A stretch of 64,000 nt of DNA, taken from contig OY759224.1 in NCBI GenBank assembly GCA_963662175.1, forward strand, positions 33,675,489 through 33,739,488, read 5' to 3'. The notes beneath the pieces were generated by a model. The model ran no database searches. It worked only from the letters and a program-made list of their open reading frames with translations, and was not told where the DNA came from. Positions 43,106 through 54,361 of the stretch are shown one piece after another. Position numbers and translations under genes: made by a program. The DNA comes from Aradus depressus. Its lineage: Eukaryota > Arthropoda > Insecta > Hemiptera > Aradidae. Each line of letters begins with the position of its first letter. Within the stretch, counting starts at the first letter, position 1.

Positions 43106-43256
43106 ACTTGACTCCGGAGGTAACTCCAGCCGGTATTCTGAGAAGTTCTCCCCCTGAAGAGTTCACAGCTCTTCAGAAGCTAAGCGGATTGGACCTATCG
43201 CCAGTCTCTTCTGTCTTCTCCTTTAAGCATCTTATTTCTTAATTGAATTTTTACTA
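43106..43256. repeat. Two-copy dispersed repeat, copy 2
   Basis: GGAGGTAACTCCAGCCGGTATT, AGAAGCTAAGCGGATTGG, TCTTCTCCTTTAAGCATC; partner of 41782-41960. Confidence 0.65.
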
Positions 43257-43331
43257 TTGGTCAGAAATTCAATGTTGACTTTTCTTTGGAGTTTCATTTC
43301 TTGCAAAACAACTTCCAGACTGTCTGTGTAT

Positions 43332-43515
43332 CCAGAACCCCGCAAAGGGAGGAGACCTGTTGATTTAAAGCCAAATGAGTCAAAGGAAAGTGGGGGGGGG
43401 GGGGGGGGGGGGGTAATTCAGCCTAATGGGACGGAGGTGAGAAGAGTTTAGAGGTACAGCGGAAAGAGTTAATATCAAATAATTCGAGTTATCGAAGTAC
43501 ATTTGGGTCCGCCAA
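43332..43515 (+). repeat. DR-A fragment with G22 run
   Basis: AACCCCGCAAAGGGAGGAGACC, TTTAAAGCCAAATGAGTC, 22 G at 43392-43413, AATTCAGCCTAATGGG. Diverged from the family but in the right order. Confidence 0.55.
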
Positions 43516-43620
43516 TGTTTATTTTTTAAATATAACACATCACACAAACATATATATCATGATTAACATTTTTAGCGTATTACCTAGAAACTCATAAAAA
43601 TAAATTTATATAAGATTATC

Positions 43621-43972
43621 GAGTGCGCCGGTAGCTCAGTGGTATGCATGCTTGTCTTCTGAGCTCAAGAACGTCGGTTCGAAACCCAACCGAGGCACTT
43701 AGTTTATTTTATCTGGGAGGTAAAATAAACATAGGCACGCCGTCCTTCGGACGGGACGTTAAGCGATGGTCCCGAGCCTGTACGATGTCAGGTACTCGTT
43801 AAAGACCCCTGCCCTAGGGGAATAAAAATTTAGGATAGGCAAAATTTAGGACTACCACTGTAGAGTCGGGATTATGTCCACCAGAGTGAGGAAAGATCGC
43901 TCTGGTAGTAGGCAATATAGCCTCGTAGTTGAAGCCCGGGCATGAGTCATAAAACCTAACTTAACATAATCC
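43621..43972 (+). mobile_element. SINE-I, full-length with perfect 11-bp TSD
   Basis: GAGTGCGCCGGTAGCTCAGTGG to the tail AAAACCTAACTTAACATAATCC. ATAAGATTATC flanks both sides (43610-43620, 43973-43983). The best-defined copy: 352 bp, tRNA head about 75 bp, body with two hairpins (CGTCC..GGACG and CCAGAG..CTCTGG-like), then the CCTAA-type tail. Confidence 0.95.
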
Positions 43973-44019
43973 ATAAGATTATCAATAAATAGTTTGAAAC
44001 ATTCAAAAGTCAAACAATT

Positions 44020-44305
44020 GAGGCGGTAGCCGGAACAAGGGCCTACAGTCTTGAAATTTTTGGTTCTCTATAAAAAGGGCCTTCAACCCATAGTAATATA
44101 TTCCAGTATTAGTGGTGATTTTCTTGATTTTAACTTTATATTATAATCATGTTGATGTAAACCTGAAGATATTTTCATTCTTATGGAACTGTTTTTGCAC
44201 TTGAGTTTGTGTACTACTCTTATTCCATACTTGCCAGTAAACTTTGATCCACTGAATCTCAGAATAAGTTTTTTGCGTGAAGGCCCTTGTTCCGGCTACC
44301 GCCTC
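44020..44305. mobile_element. 286-bp MITE with long GC-rich TIRs
   Basis: GAGGCGGTAGCCGGAACAAG and following GGCCT are repeated inverted at the right end (44281-44305), about 25 bp of near-perfect TIR. AATT lies outside both ends (44016-44019, 44306-44309) and may be a 4-bp target duplication or the last bases of the TIR. The AT-rich interior has no coding. Superfamily unresolved. Confidence 0.8.
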
Positions 44306-44309
44306 AATT

Positions 44310-44849
44310 AATTAAAAAATAATGTTTGTATAAATAAAATGGGAGGGGAGGGGGTGGGATAAGTAGGAAAACATAGCCGTTTGCAAGCAGTGATGCCAAC
44401 ATGACAGGCTAGCGACAAGTTATCCCCACAAAATTGAAAGAAAACTGCTGATTTGAAGCGCCAGGCCCTGTATGTATCATGACTGAAGATTGTAGCAATA
44501 ACCGAAAGTACTCCCATACTTTATATATATTTTTTGAGATATATAGAATATTTTAGTTATAAATTTCATTTTAATACCTCTGCAGAAAATATTAGTATCA
44601 TTTCTAAATGTCCTTTACGATTTTTTCTCGTTTCTAAATCTTTAATTCATGCAATTAAGAAATTGAAAAATATTGTTTTGTTTCTATATACAATGAAATG
44701 ACGAATGAGACAGTATTGATAGACAGCAGACAATATACAATAGATATACAATGATGTGAAAACAGAGAAACATGAACCCAATAATAGAACCTTTATCCGA
44801 GGAAAAACGATGAAAGAAAAATAGAATAACACAAGTTTCAGTATCAAAA
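44310..44849. other. No gene; diverged arm of the 25.1-kb inverted repeat
   Basis: About 44490-44600 resembles the arm at 25195-25302 (AACCGAAAGTACTC, CATACTTTATATATATTTTTTGAGATATATAGA). The rest is AT-rich. Confidence 0.5.
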
Positions 44850-44985
44850 GGAGGCGTCAGGACAGAGTTAGCGTGCTTGCCTAGTGTGCTCAATATCATG
44901 GGTTCGAACCCAGCGGAGGCTCTTGGACTTTTTTTCATTTATTTGGGAGGTAAAAGGACCTTAAGCACGCCGTCTTTCGGGGGAG
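44850..44985 (+). mobile_element. SINE-I-related head, truncated
   Basis: GTTAGCGTGCTTGCC, GGGTTCGAACCCAGCGGAGG, TTTGGGAGGTAAAAGG, AAGCACGCCGTCTTTCGG. A diverged subfamily or an old copy; it ends just before the 121-bp satellite. Confidence 0.75.
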
Positions 44986-45039
44986 ATAATAAATTTAAAG
45001 TTTTAAAGATAAAAAACTAGAAATAGAAAAACAGAGAGG

Positions 45040-48000
45040 TTTTCTGAGGAGGTATATGACTAGAGTCATGGAGTGGGTCACCGGACTGAGCTCGGATCAG
45101 GTTGAGTCCTTGTTAAGATCTCTCTACTCTGACTAGCACGACGCTCTGTTCTGCTCTCTTCTCTCTGAGCAGGTTCATGACTAGGGTCATGGAGTGGGTC
45201 ACCGGACTGAGCTCTGATCAGGTTGAGGCCTTGTTAAGATCTCTCTACTCTGACTAGCACGACGCTCTGTTCTGCTCTCTTCTCTCTGAGGAGGTGTATG
45301 ACTAGAGTCATGGAGTGGGTCACCGGACTGAGCTCGGATCAGGTTGAGTCCTTGTTAAGATCTCTCTACTCTGACTAGCACGACGCTCTGTTCTGGTCTC
45401 TTCTCTCTGAGGAGGTATATGACTAGAGTCATGGAGTGGGTCACCGGACTGAGCTCTGATCAGGTTGAATCCTTGTTAAGTTCTCTCTACTCTGACTAGC
45501 ACGACGCTCTGTTCTGATCTCTTCTCTCTGAGGAGGTATATGACTAGAGTCATGGAGTGGGTCACCGGACTGAGCTCGGATCAGGTTGAGTCCTTGTTAA
45601 GTTCTCTCTACTCTGACTAGCACGACGCTCTGTTCTGGTCTCTTCTCTCTGAGGAGGTATATGACTAGGTCATGGAGTGGGTCACCGGACTGAGCTCGGA
45701 TCAGGTTGAGTCCTTGTTAAGATCTCTCTACTCTGACTAGCACGACGCTCTGTTCTGCTCTCATCTCTCTGAGGAGGTATATGACTAGAGTCATGGAGTG
45801 GGTCACCGGACTGAGCTCTGATCAGGTTGAGGCCTTGTTAAGATCTCTCTACTCTGACTAGCACGACGCTCTGTTCTGCTCTCATCTCTCTGAGGAGGTA
45901 TGTGACTAGAGTCATGGAGTGGGTCACCGGACTGAGCTCGGATCAGGTTGAGTCCGTGTTAAGATCTCTCTACTCTGACTAGCACGACGCTCTGTTCTGC
46001 TCTCTTCTCTCTGAGGTGGTATGTGACTAGAGTCATGGAGTGGGTCACCGGACTGAGCTCTGATCAGGTTGAGTCTTTGTTAAGATCTCTCTACTCTGAC
46101 TAGCACGACGCTCTGTTCTGGTCTCTTCTCTCTGAGGAGGTATATGACTAGAGTCATGGAGTGGGTCACCGGACTGAACTCTGATCAGGTTGAGTCCTTG
46201 TTAAGATCTCTCTACTCTGACTAGCACGACGCTCTGTTCTGGTCTCTTCTCTCTGAGGAGGTATATGACTAGAGTCATGGAGTGGGTCACCGGACTGAGC
46301 TCGGATCAGGTTGAGTCCTTGTTAAGATCTCTCTACTCTGACTAGCACGACGCTCTGTTCTGGTCTCTTCTCTCTGAGGAGGTATATGACTAGAGTCATG
46401 GAGTGGGTCACCGGACTGAGCTCGGATCAGGTTGAGTCCTTGTTAAGTTCTCTCTACTCTGACTAGCACGACGCTCTGTTCTGCTCTCATCTCTCTGAGG
46501 AGGTATATGACTACAGTCATGGAGTGGGTCACCGGACTGAGCTCGGATCAGGTTGAGTCCTTGTTAAGATCTCTCTACTCTGACTAGCACGACGCTCTGT
46601 TCTGCTCTCATCTCTCTGAGGAGGTATATGACTAGAGTCATGGAGTGGGTCACCGGACTGAGCTCGGATCAGGTTGAGTCTTTGTTTAGATCTCTCTACT
46701 CTGACTAGCACGACGCTCTGTTCTGGTCTCTTCTCTCTGAGGAGGTATATGACTAGAGTCATGGAGTGGGTCACCGGACTGAGCTCGGATCAGGTTGAGT
46801 CCTTGTTAAGTTCTCTCTACTCTGACTAGCACGACACTCTGTTCTGATCTCTTCTCTCTGAGGAGGTATATGACTAGAGTTATGGAGTGGGTCACCGGAC
46901 TGAGCTCTGATCAGGTTGAGTCCTTGTTAAGTTCTCTCTACTCTGACTAGCACGACACTCTGTTCTACTCTCTTCTCTCTGAGGTGGTATATGACTAGAG
47001 CCATGGAGTGGGTCACCGGACTGAGCTCGGATCAGGTTGAGTCTTTGTTAAGATCTCTCTACTCTGACTAGCACGACGCTCTGTTCTGGTCTCTTCTCTC
47101 TGAGGAGGTATATGACTAGAGTCATGGAGTGGGTCACCGGACTGAGCTCGGATCAGGTTGAGTCCTTGTTAAGTTCTCTCTACTCTGACTAGCACGACGC
47201 TCTGTTCTGGTCTCTTCTCTCTGAGGAGGTATATGACTAGGTCATGGAGTGGGTCACCGGACTGAGCTCGGATCAGGTTGAGTCCTTGTTAAGATCTCTC
47301 TACTCTGACTAGCACGACGCTCTGTTCTGCTCTCATCTCTCTGAGGAGGTATATGACTAGAGTCATGGAGTGGGTCACCGGACTGAGCTCTGATCAGGTT
47401 GAGGCCTTGTTAAGATCTCTCTACTCTGACTAGCACGACGCTCTGTTCTGCTCTCTTCTCTCTGAGGTGGTATGTGACTAGAGTCATGGAGTGGGTCACC
47501 GGACTGAGCTCTGATCAGGTTGAGTCTTTGTTAAGATCTCTCTACTCTGACTAGCACGACGCTCTGTTCTGGTCTCTTCTCTCTGAGGAGGTATATGACT
47601 AGAGTCATGGAGTGGGTCACCGGACTGAACTCTGATCAGGTTGAGTCCTTGTTAAGATCTCTCTACTCTGACTAGCACGACGCTCTGTTCTGGTCTCTTC
47701 TCTCTGAGGAGGTATATGACTAGAGTCATGGAGTGGGTCACCGGACTGAGCTCGAATCAGGTTGAGTCTTTGTTAAGATCTCTCTACTCTGACTAGCACG
47801 ACGCTCTGTTCTGGTCTCTTCTCTCTGAGGAGGTATATGACTAGAGTCATGGAGTGGGTCACCGGACTGAGCTCGGATCAGGTTGAGTCCTTGTTAAGTT
47901 CTCTCTACTCTGACTAGCACGACGCTCTGTTCTGCTCTCATCTCTCTGAGGAGGTATATGACTACAGTCATGGAGTGGGTCACCGGACTGAGCTCGGATC

Positions 48001-51000
48001 AGGTTGAGTCCTTGTTAAGATCTCTCTACTCTGACTAGCACGACGCTCTGTTCTGCTCTCTTCTCTCTGAGGAGGTATATGACTAGAGTCATGGAGTGGG
48101 TCACCGGACTGAGCTCTGATCAGGTTGAGTCCTTGTTAAGATCTCTCTACTCTGACTAGCACGACGCTCTGTTCTGCTCTCATCTCTCTGAGGAGGTATA
48201 TGACTAGAGTCATGGAGTGGGTCACCGGACTGAGCTCGGATCAGGTTGAGTCTTTGTTAAGATCTCTCTACTCTGACTAGCACGACGCTCTGTTCTGGTC
48301 TCTTCTCTCTGAGGAGGTAGATGACTAGAGTCATGGAGTGGGTCACCGGACTGAGCTCGGATCAGGTTGAGTCCTTGTCAAGTTCTCTCTACTCTGACTA
48401 GCACGACGCTCTGTTCTGCTCTCTTCTCTCTGAGGAGGTATATGACTAGAGTCATGGAGTGGGTCACCGGACTGAGCTCTGATCAGGTTGAGTCCTTGTT
48501 AAGTTCTCTCTACTCTGACTAGCACGACGCTCTGTTCTGCTCTCTTCTCTCTGAGGAGGTATATGACTAGAGTCATGGAGTGGGTAACTGGACTGAGCTC
48601 TGATCAGGTTGAGTCCTTGTTAAGTTCTCTCTACTCTGACTAGCACGACGCTCTGTTCTGCTCTCTTCTCTCTGAGGTGGTATATGACTAGAGTCATGGA
48701 GTGGGTCACCGGACTGAGCTCGGATCAGGTTGAGTCCTTGTTAAGTTCTCTCTACTCTGACTAGCACGACGCTCTGTTCTGCTCTCATCTCTCTGAGGAG
48801 GTATATGACTACAGTCATGGAGTGGGTCACCGGACTGAGCTCGGATCAGGTTGAGTCCTTGTTAAGATCTCTCTACTCTGACTAGCACGACGCTCTGTTC
48901 TGGTCTCTTCTCTCTGAGGAGGTATATGACTAGAGTCATGGAGTGGGTCACCGGACTGAGCTCGGATCAGGTTGAGTCCTTGTTAAGTTCTCTCTACTCT
49001 GACTAGCACGACGCTCTGTTCTGCTCTCATCTCTCTGAGGAGGTATATGACTACAGTCATGGAGTGGGTCACCGGACTGAGCTCGGATCAGGTTGAGTCC
49101 TTGTTAAGATCTCTCTACTCTGACTAGCACGACGCTCTGTTCTGCTCTCTTCTCTCTGAGGAGGTATATGACTAGAGTCATGGAGTGGGTCACCGGACTG
49201 AGCTCTGATCAGGTTGAGTCCTTGTTAAGATCTCTCTACTCTGACTAGCACGACGCTCTGTTCTGCTCTCATCTCTCTGAGGAGGTATATGACTAGAGTC
49301 ATGGAGTGGGTCACCGGACTGAGCTCGGATCAGGTTGAGTCTTTGTTAAGATCTCTCTACTCTGACTAGCACGACGCTCTGTTCTGGTCTCTTCTCTCTG
49401 AGGAGGTAGATGACTAGAGTCATGGAGTGGGTCACCGGACTGAGCTCGGATCAGGTTGAGTCCTTGTCAAGTTCTCTCTACTCTGACTAGCACGACGCTC
49501 TGTTCTGCTCTCTTCTCTCTGAGGAGGTATATGACTAGAGTCATGGAGTGGGTCACCGGACTGAGCTCTGATCAGGTTGAGTCCTTGTTAAGTTCTCTCT
49601 ACTCTGACTAGCACGACGCTCTGTTCTGCTCTCTTCTCTCTGAGGAGGTATATGACTAGAGTCATGGAGTGGGTAACTGGACTGAGCTCTGATCAGGTTG
49701 AGTCCTTGTTAAGTTCTCTCTACTCTGACTAGCACGACGCTCTGTTCTGCTCTCTTCTCTCTGAGGTGGTATATGACTAGAGTCATGGAGTGGGTCACCG
49801 GACTGAGCTCGGATCAGGTTGAGTCCTTGTTAAGTTCTCTCTACTCTGACTAGCACGACGCTCTGTTCTGCTCTCATCTCTCTGAGGAGGTATATGACTA
49901 CAGTCATGGAGTGGGTCACCGGACTGAGCTCGGATCAGGTTGAGTCCTTGTTAAGATCTCTCTACTCTGACTAGCACGACGCTCTGTTCTGCTCTCTTCT
50001 CTCTGAGGAGGTATATGACTAGAGTCATGGAGTGGGTCACCGGACTGAGCTCGGATCACGTTGAGTCCTTGTTAAGTTCTCTCTACTCTGACTAGCACGA
50101 CGCTCTGTTCTGCTCTCTTCTCTCTGAGGAGGCATATGATTAGGGTCATGGAGTGGGTCACCGGACTGAGTTCGGATCACGTTGAGTCCTTGTTAAGTTC
50201 TCTCTACTCTGACTAGCACGACGCTCTGTTCTGCTCTCTTCTCTCTGAGGAGGCATATGACTAGGGTCATGGAGTGGGTCACCGGACTGAGCTCGGATCA
50301 CGTTGAGTCCTTGTTAAGTTCTCTCTACTCTGACTAGCACGACGCTCTGTTCTGATCTCTTCTCTCTGAGGAGGTATATGACTAGAGTTATGGAGTGGGT
50401 CACCGGACTGAGCTCTGATCAGGTTGAGTCCTTGTTAAGTTCTCTCTACTCTGACTAGCACGACACTCTGTTCTACTCTCTTCTCTCTGAGGTGGTATAT
50501 GACTAGAGCCATGGAGTGGGTCACCGGACTGAGCTCTGATCAGGTTGAGTCCTTGTTAAGTTCTCTCTACCCTGACTAGCACGACGCTCTGTTCTGCTCT
50601 CTTCTCTCTGAGGAGACATATGACTAGGGTCATGGAGTGGGTCACCGGACTGAGCTCGGATCACGTTGAGTCCTTGTTAAGTTCTCTCTACTCTGACTAG
50701 CACGACGCTCTGTTCTGCTCTCTTCTCTCTGAGGAGGCATATGATTAGGGTCATGGAGTGGGTCACCGGACTGAGTTCGGATCACGTTGAGTCCTTGTTA
50801 AGTTCTCTCTACTCTGACTAGCACGACGCTCTGTTCTGCTCTCTTCTCTCTGAGGAGGCATATGACTAGGGTCATGGAGTGGGTCACCGGACTGAGCTCG
50901 GATCACGTTGAGTCCTTGTTAAGTTCTCTCTACTCTGACTAGCACGACGCTCTGTTCTGCTCTCTTCTCTCTGAGGAGGTATATGACTAGAGTCATGGAG

Positions 51001-51818
51001 TGGGTCACCGGACTGAGCTCTGATCAGGTTGAGTCCTTGTTAAGTTCTCTCTACACTTACTAGCACGACGCTCTGTTCTGCTCTCTTCTCTCTGAGGAGG
51101 CATATGACTAGGGTCATGGAGTGGGTCACCGGACTGAGCTCGGATCACGTTGAGTCCTTGTTAAGTTCTCTCTACTCTGACTAGCACGACGCTCTGTTCT
51201 GCTCTCTTCTCTCTGAGGAGGCATATGACTAGGGTCATGGAGTGGGTCACCGGACTGAGCTCGGATCACGTTGAGTCCTTGTTAAGTTCTCTCTACTCTG
51301 ACTAGCACGACGCTCTGTTCTGCTCTCTTCTCTCTGAGGAGGTATATGACTAGAGTCATGGAGTGGGTCACCGGACTGAGCTCGGATCACGTTGAGTCCT
51401 TGTTAAGTTCTCTCTACTCTGACTAGCACGACGCTCTGTTCTGCTCTCTTCTCTCTGAGGAGGTATATGACTAGAGTCATGGAGTGGGTCACCGGACTGA
51501 GCTCGGATCAGGTTGAGTCCTTGTTAAGATCTCTCTACTCTGACTAGCACGACGCTCTGTTCTGCTCTCTTCTCTCTGAAGAGGTATATGACTAGAGTCA
51601 TGGAGTGGGTCACCGGACTGAGCTCGGATCACGTTGAGTCCTTGTTAAGTTCTCTCTACTCTGACTAGCACGACGCTCTGTTCTGCTCTCTTCTCTCTGA
51701 GGAGGTATATGACTAGAGTCATGGAGTGGGTCACCGGACTGAGCTCGGATCAGGTTGAGTCCTTGTTAAGTTCTCTCTACTCTGACTAGCACGACGCTGT
51801 GTTCTGGTCTCTTCTCTC
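45040..51818. repeat. 121-bp satellite, about 56 monomers with higher-order duplication
   Basis: CATGGAGTGGGTCACCGG recurs every 121 bp (45067, 45188, 45309, 45430 and so on) with rare 1-bp deletions. Each monomer contains the near-perfect dyad ATGACTAGAGTCAT and the phrase TCTGACTAGCACGACGCTCT. Rare variants recur at fixed distances: GGTAACTGG and GGTAGATGACT both repeat 1089 bp apart (9 monomers), and the deletion ATGACTAGGTCATGG repeats 1572 bp apart (13 monomers minus 1 base). The right end (50.1-51.4 kb) is dominated by a GATCACGTTGAG, GGCATATGACTAGGG variant. No frame is conserved. Confidence 0.97.
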
Positions 51819-52569
51819 CCTGCCCTGCCCAGCCACGTTCCGCCCCAGGTATGCTGTTGTACTCTGCTTCATGTTCACTTGTCTTGTTTCTCACTCGGTT
51901 TCAAATTCAATGCCAGGTCACCGGGATGTCAGGTTCATTCCATCACCACTTTATTATTTTTTTATTTATTTTTTTTTTCTCTTCTACATTACGAGAATTT
52001 CTTTCTATTTTTCTTTTTACTAAAGATCCTATTTTTATGTATTTATTATTATTTTTTTTGTATTGCTTCTCTTCATCATTTTTTTTTATTCTTAGGGATT
52101 CTTATTTATTTATCAAGTTACTGTCGTGACCTTTCGTATTATTATTCTCATTGAGCTGAGTTTACGAAGCTCTTTCTTAGGCGACTCATGTATTTCGTTG
52201 TACTCGTACTCCTCCTAAACCCCTTTACCGATCACATTGAAATTTGCCACGATGGTAGTGGACACGGTGACGATGATTTACTACTAAAAAAATCTGAAAT
52301 CGAACATACCACGGAGGAATAATCACCGAAAAACGAAGTCCCAATTGAGAGACAAAATTCTCGCGCAAAATAGAATTTTTCGATTTCAAATGTAAAAATC
52401 CGGTCGAAGCCCTTTTCGGTTTACCATCGGACACCACTTTTTTTGAGCCGTTTTTTACGTACAAACTTCGACTTTTTTCGATAAAAATATTCTTGTGAAA
52501 AAGCATCTATTAAAAGAATTTTGTGCAAAAACAGCTGTTGTTGTCTACAAAAAGGCTCGAAAAAATACA
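51819..52569. other. No gene recognised
   Basis: Pyrimidine-rich 51.82-52.13 kb resembles a LINE leader or UTR. 52.2-52.56 kb has TTTTTCGA-type phrases and no frame with a known domain. Confidence 0.35.
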
Positions 52570-52778
52570 TTTTTCTTTTCTTTTCTTTTGGCTTTATGTA
52601 CGGTGCATATTAGCCATGTCAATGTGTTATATATAATTATTTAAGACATCCATGGCCCCGGGAGGGAGTTCTATCTACGAAATAAAACTCACTCCCGGAC
52701 GGGATTCGAACCCGCAAACCATGGTGAGACCATGCGACCAAAGCCCTACGCTCTAGCCCGCACGGCCACCATGGCCCC
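52570..52778 (-). mobile_element. SINE-II, longer copy
   Basis: Minus strand: GGGGCCATGGTGGCCGTGCGG (A box), ATGGTCTCACCATGG, GCGGGTTCGAATCCCGTCC (B box), GAGTGAGTTTTATTTCG, then TAATATGCACCGTACATAAA and an A/G-rich tail. It fills the deletion seen in the 12.5-kb copy. Confidence 0.85.
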
Positions 52779-53218
52779 CCAAAAAATCCATTGAATTCAA
52801 TTTAAATCTATTTAAAGTATTAATATATTCACATTAATACTTTAATATCAGTTCCGGTAAAAGTGCGCAAACTTGAAAACCCTACGGATCCATACAGTGA
52901 TCACAAACCGGTTCATATGCCCCATTTCAAATGCACTACTTGTATGTTAACCGACCACATTAACAGTATGATTCAATAAATGTATACTGACTCAGCTCAG
53001 TTTTTGCAAACAGCAGAATGCATTGCACACCTGGCTATTATAGCTAAGTGTGCTTCTTATTGATATACGTCAAAGATAGAATGACTATGTTTAATTATTA
53101 CCAGTGATTGTACAGTCCTAGCTGACTGCTCCCTCTCCCATACTCAGACTCCGTCTTCTGGGAGGAGGTAGCCTATTTATCATTTGTCTTATTTTTTTGT
53201 AATGATTTAAAAGTACTG

Positions 53219-53255
<37 letters not shown>

Positions 53256-53289
53256 GATTCTGAGTTGGACTCCGACCCTAACTAATTCT
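52779..53289. other. No gene; poly(A) run of 34
   Basis: Homopolymer A at 53219-53252. Other sequence is unremarkable. Confidence 0.45.
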
Positions 53290-53383
53290 GGGAGGCAACA
53301 TTTAGGATTGCCACAGTCATGTCTGCAAGAGCGACGGAAGAACACATTGGTAGTAGGCGATATGACCTTGTAGATAAAGACTG
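53290..53383 (+). mobile_element. SINE-I 3' fragment
   Basis: GGCAACATTTAGGATTGCC, ACATTGGTAGTAGGCGATATG, diverged. Confidence 0.65.
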
Positions 53384-53992
53384 GCAATCACCAGCAATGT
53401 ACATCCCCAGTGTGAATTCATGAACTAAGTTTTCTCCCTCCCTCTGAACCCAATTTACCGTTTTGGTTGAAGATCAATAGGTGTCTTATTCATGGACTCT
53501 TGTTAGTTATTGTGCGTTAACCTCGAGGTCATATCGCCTACTACCAGAGCGCTCTTTCATCGCTCTGGCGGACATGAGCCCGACTTTACTGAGGGAATCT
53601 TAAAGGCCAACCCAGGTTTTTTCACCTTCTATAGGGGTCTTTAACGAGTACCTGACATCGTACAGGATCGGGACCATCGCTTAAAGTACTATTCAAAGGA
53701 CGGCGTGCTCGACGTTTTTTCAACTCCCAGATAAAAAACATAAGGGCCTTGGCCAGGTTTCGAACCTGTGATCTACCGGCAATCATTACTATATGTACTG
53801 TTGATACATTCGTTACATCGTTATTAGCTTGTTTTTTAGTTCAGCCCCCTCCTGTGATCCCCCATTGCTCTTTGGCCAATTTGCCTGAAAATTACTAGGT
53901 GTCGTTGGAGTTTTGGATACACATATAAAATTTCGTGTCAATATATTTATTCTTTTGGGATATCTCTTACCAAATTACATCCGTTCTCTTAA
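53384..53992 (-). repeat. DR-A copy, minus, split by a SINE-I
   Basis: Left part 53384-53504 (AATCACCAGCAATGTACATC, CTCCCTCTGAACCCAA) and right part 53785-53992 (TTGATACATTCGTTACATC, TTTGGCCAATTTGCCTG, AAAATTTCGTGTCAATATA) are consecutive in the family but separated by SINE-I. Confidence 0.75.
53505..53780 (-). mobile_element. SINE-I inserted in DR-A, head truncated
   Basis: CCTCGAGGTCATATCGCCTAC through GGTTTCGAACCTGTGATC; the head beyond the B box is gone. Confidence 0.83.
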
Positions 53993-54354
53993 GCCGATTC
54001 GTCTGAATATTGATAGACGTCGTCCTGGAGCGAGTGAGTTTATTATAAATTTTCATTAGATAAATTGATATTATTGGAGTGGAGTTGAAAATTCTGAGGA
54101 AAAGAAACAGTTTGAAGAAGACTTGATTGATATCTGCCAATGGAATGGACTATTTCATTAGTTAATTAATTTTAATAAAATATCAATGTCAACATTGATG
54201 AATGCCAGAACCTTCCTCACAAACATTAATCAAGCAACAAGCACAACTAATTATTCTTTTAATATGTATCTATATACTTAAAAGTAGAAAATTTAATCAC
54301 TGTTTCTTCTGGATAGGTTTTTTTTTATGAATTATTCAAAATTTGAAAAATATA
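53993..54354. other. No gene recognised
   Basis: AT-rich. A frame-like stretch near 54060-54150 is too short to judge. Confidence 0.35.
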
Positions 54355-54361
54355 TCATATA

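Noticed and set aside
46529..46774. 81-codon frame in the 121-bp satellite
   Set aside because: 121 is not divisible by three, so frames shift each monomer; this one is open by chance.
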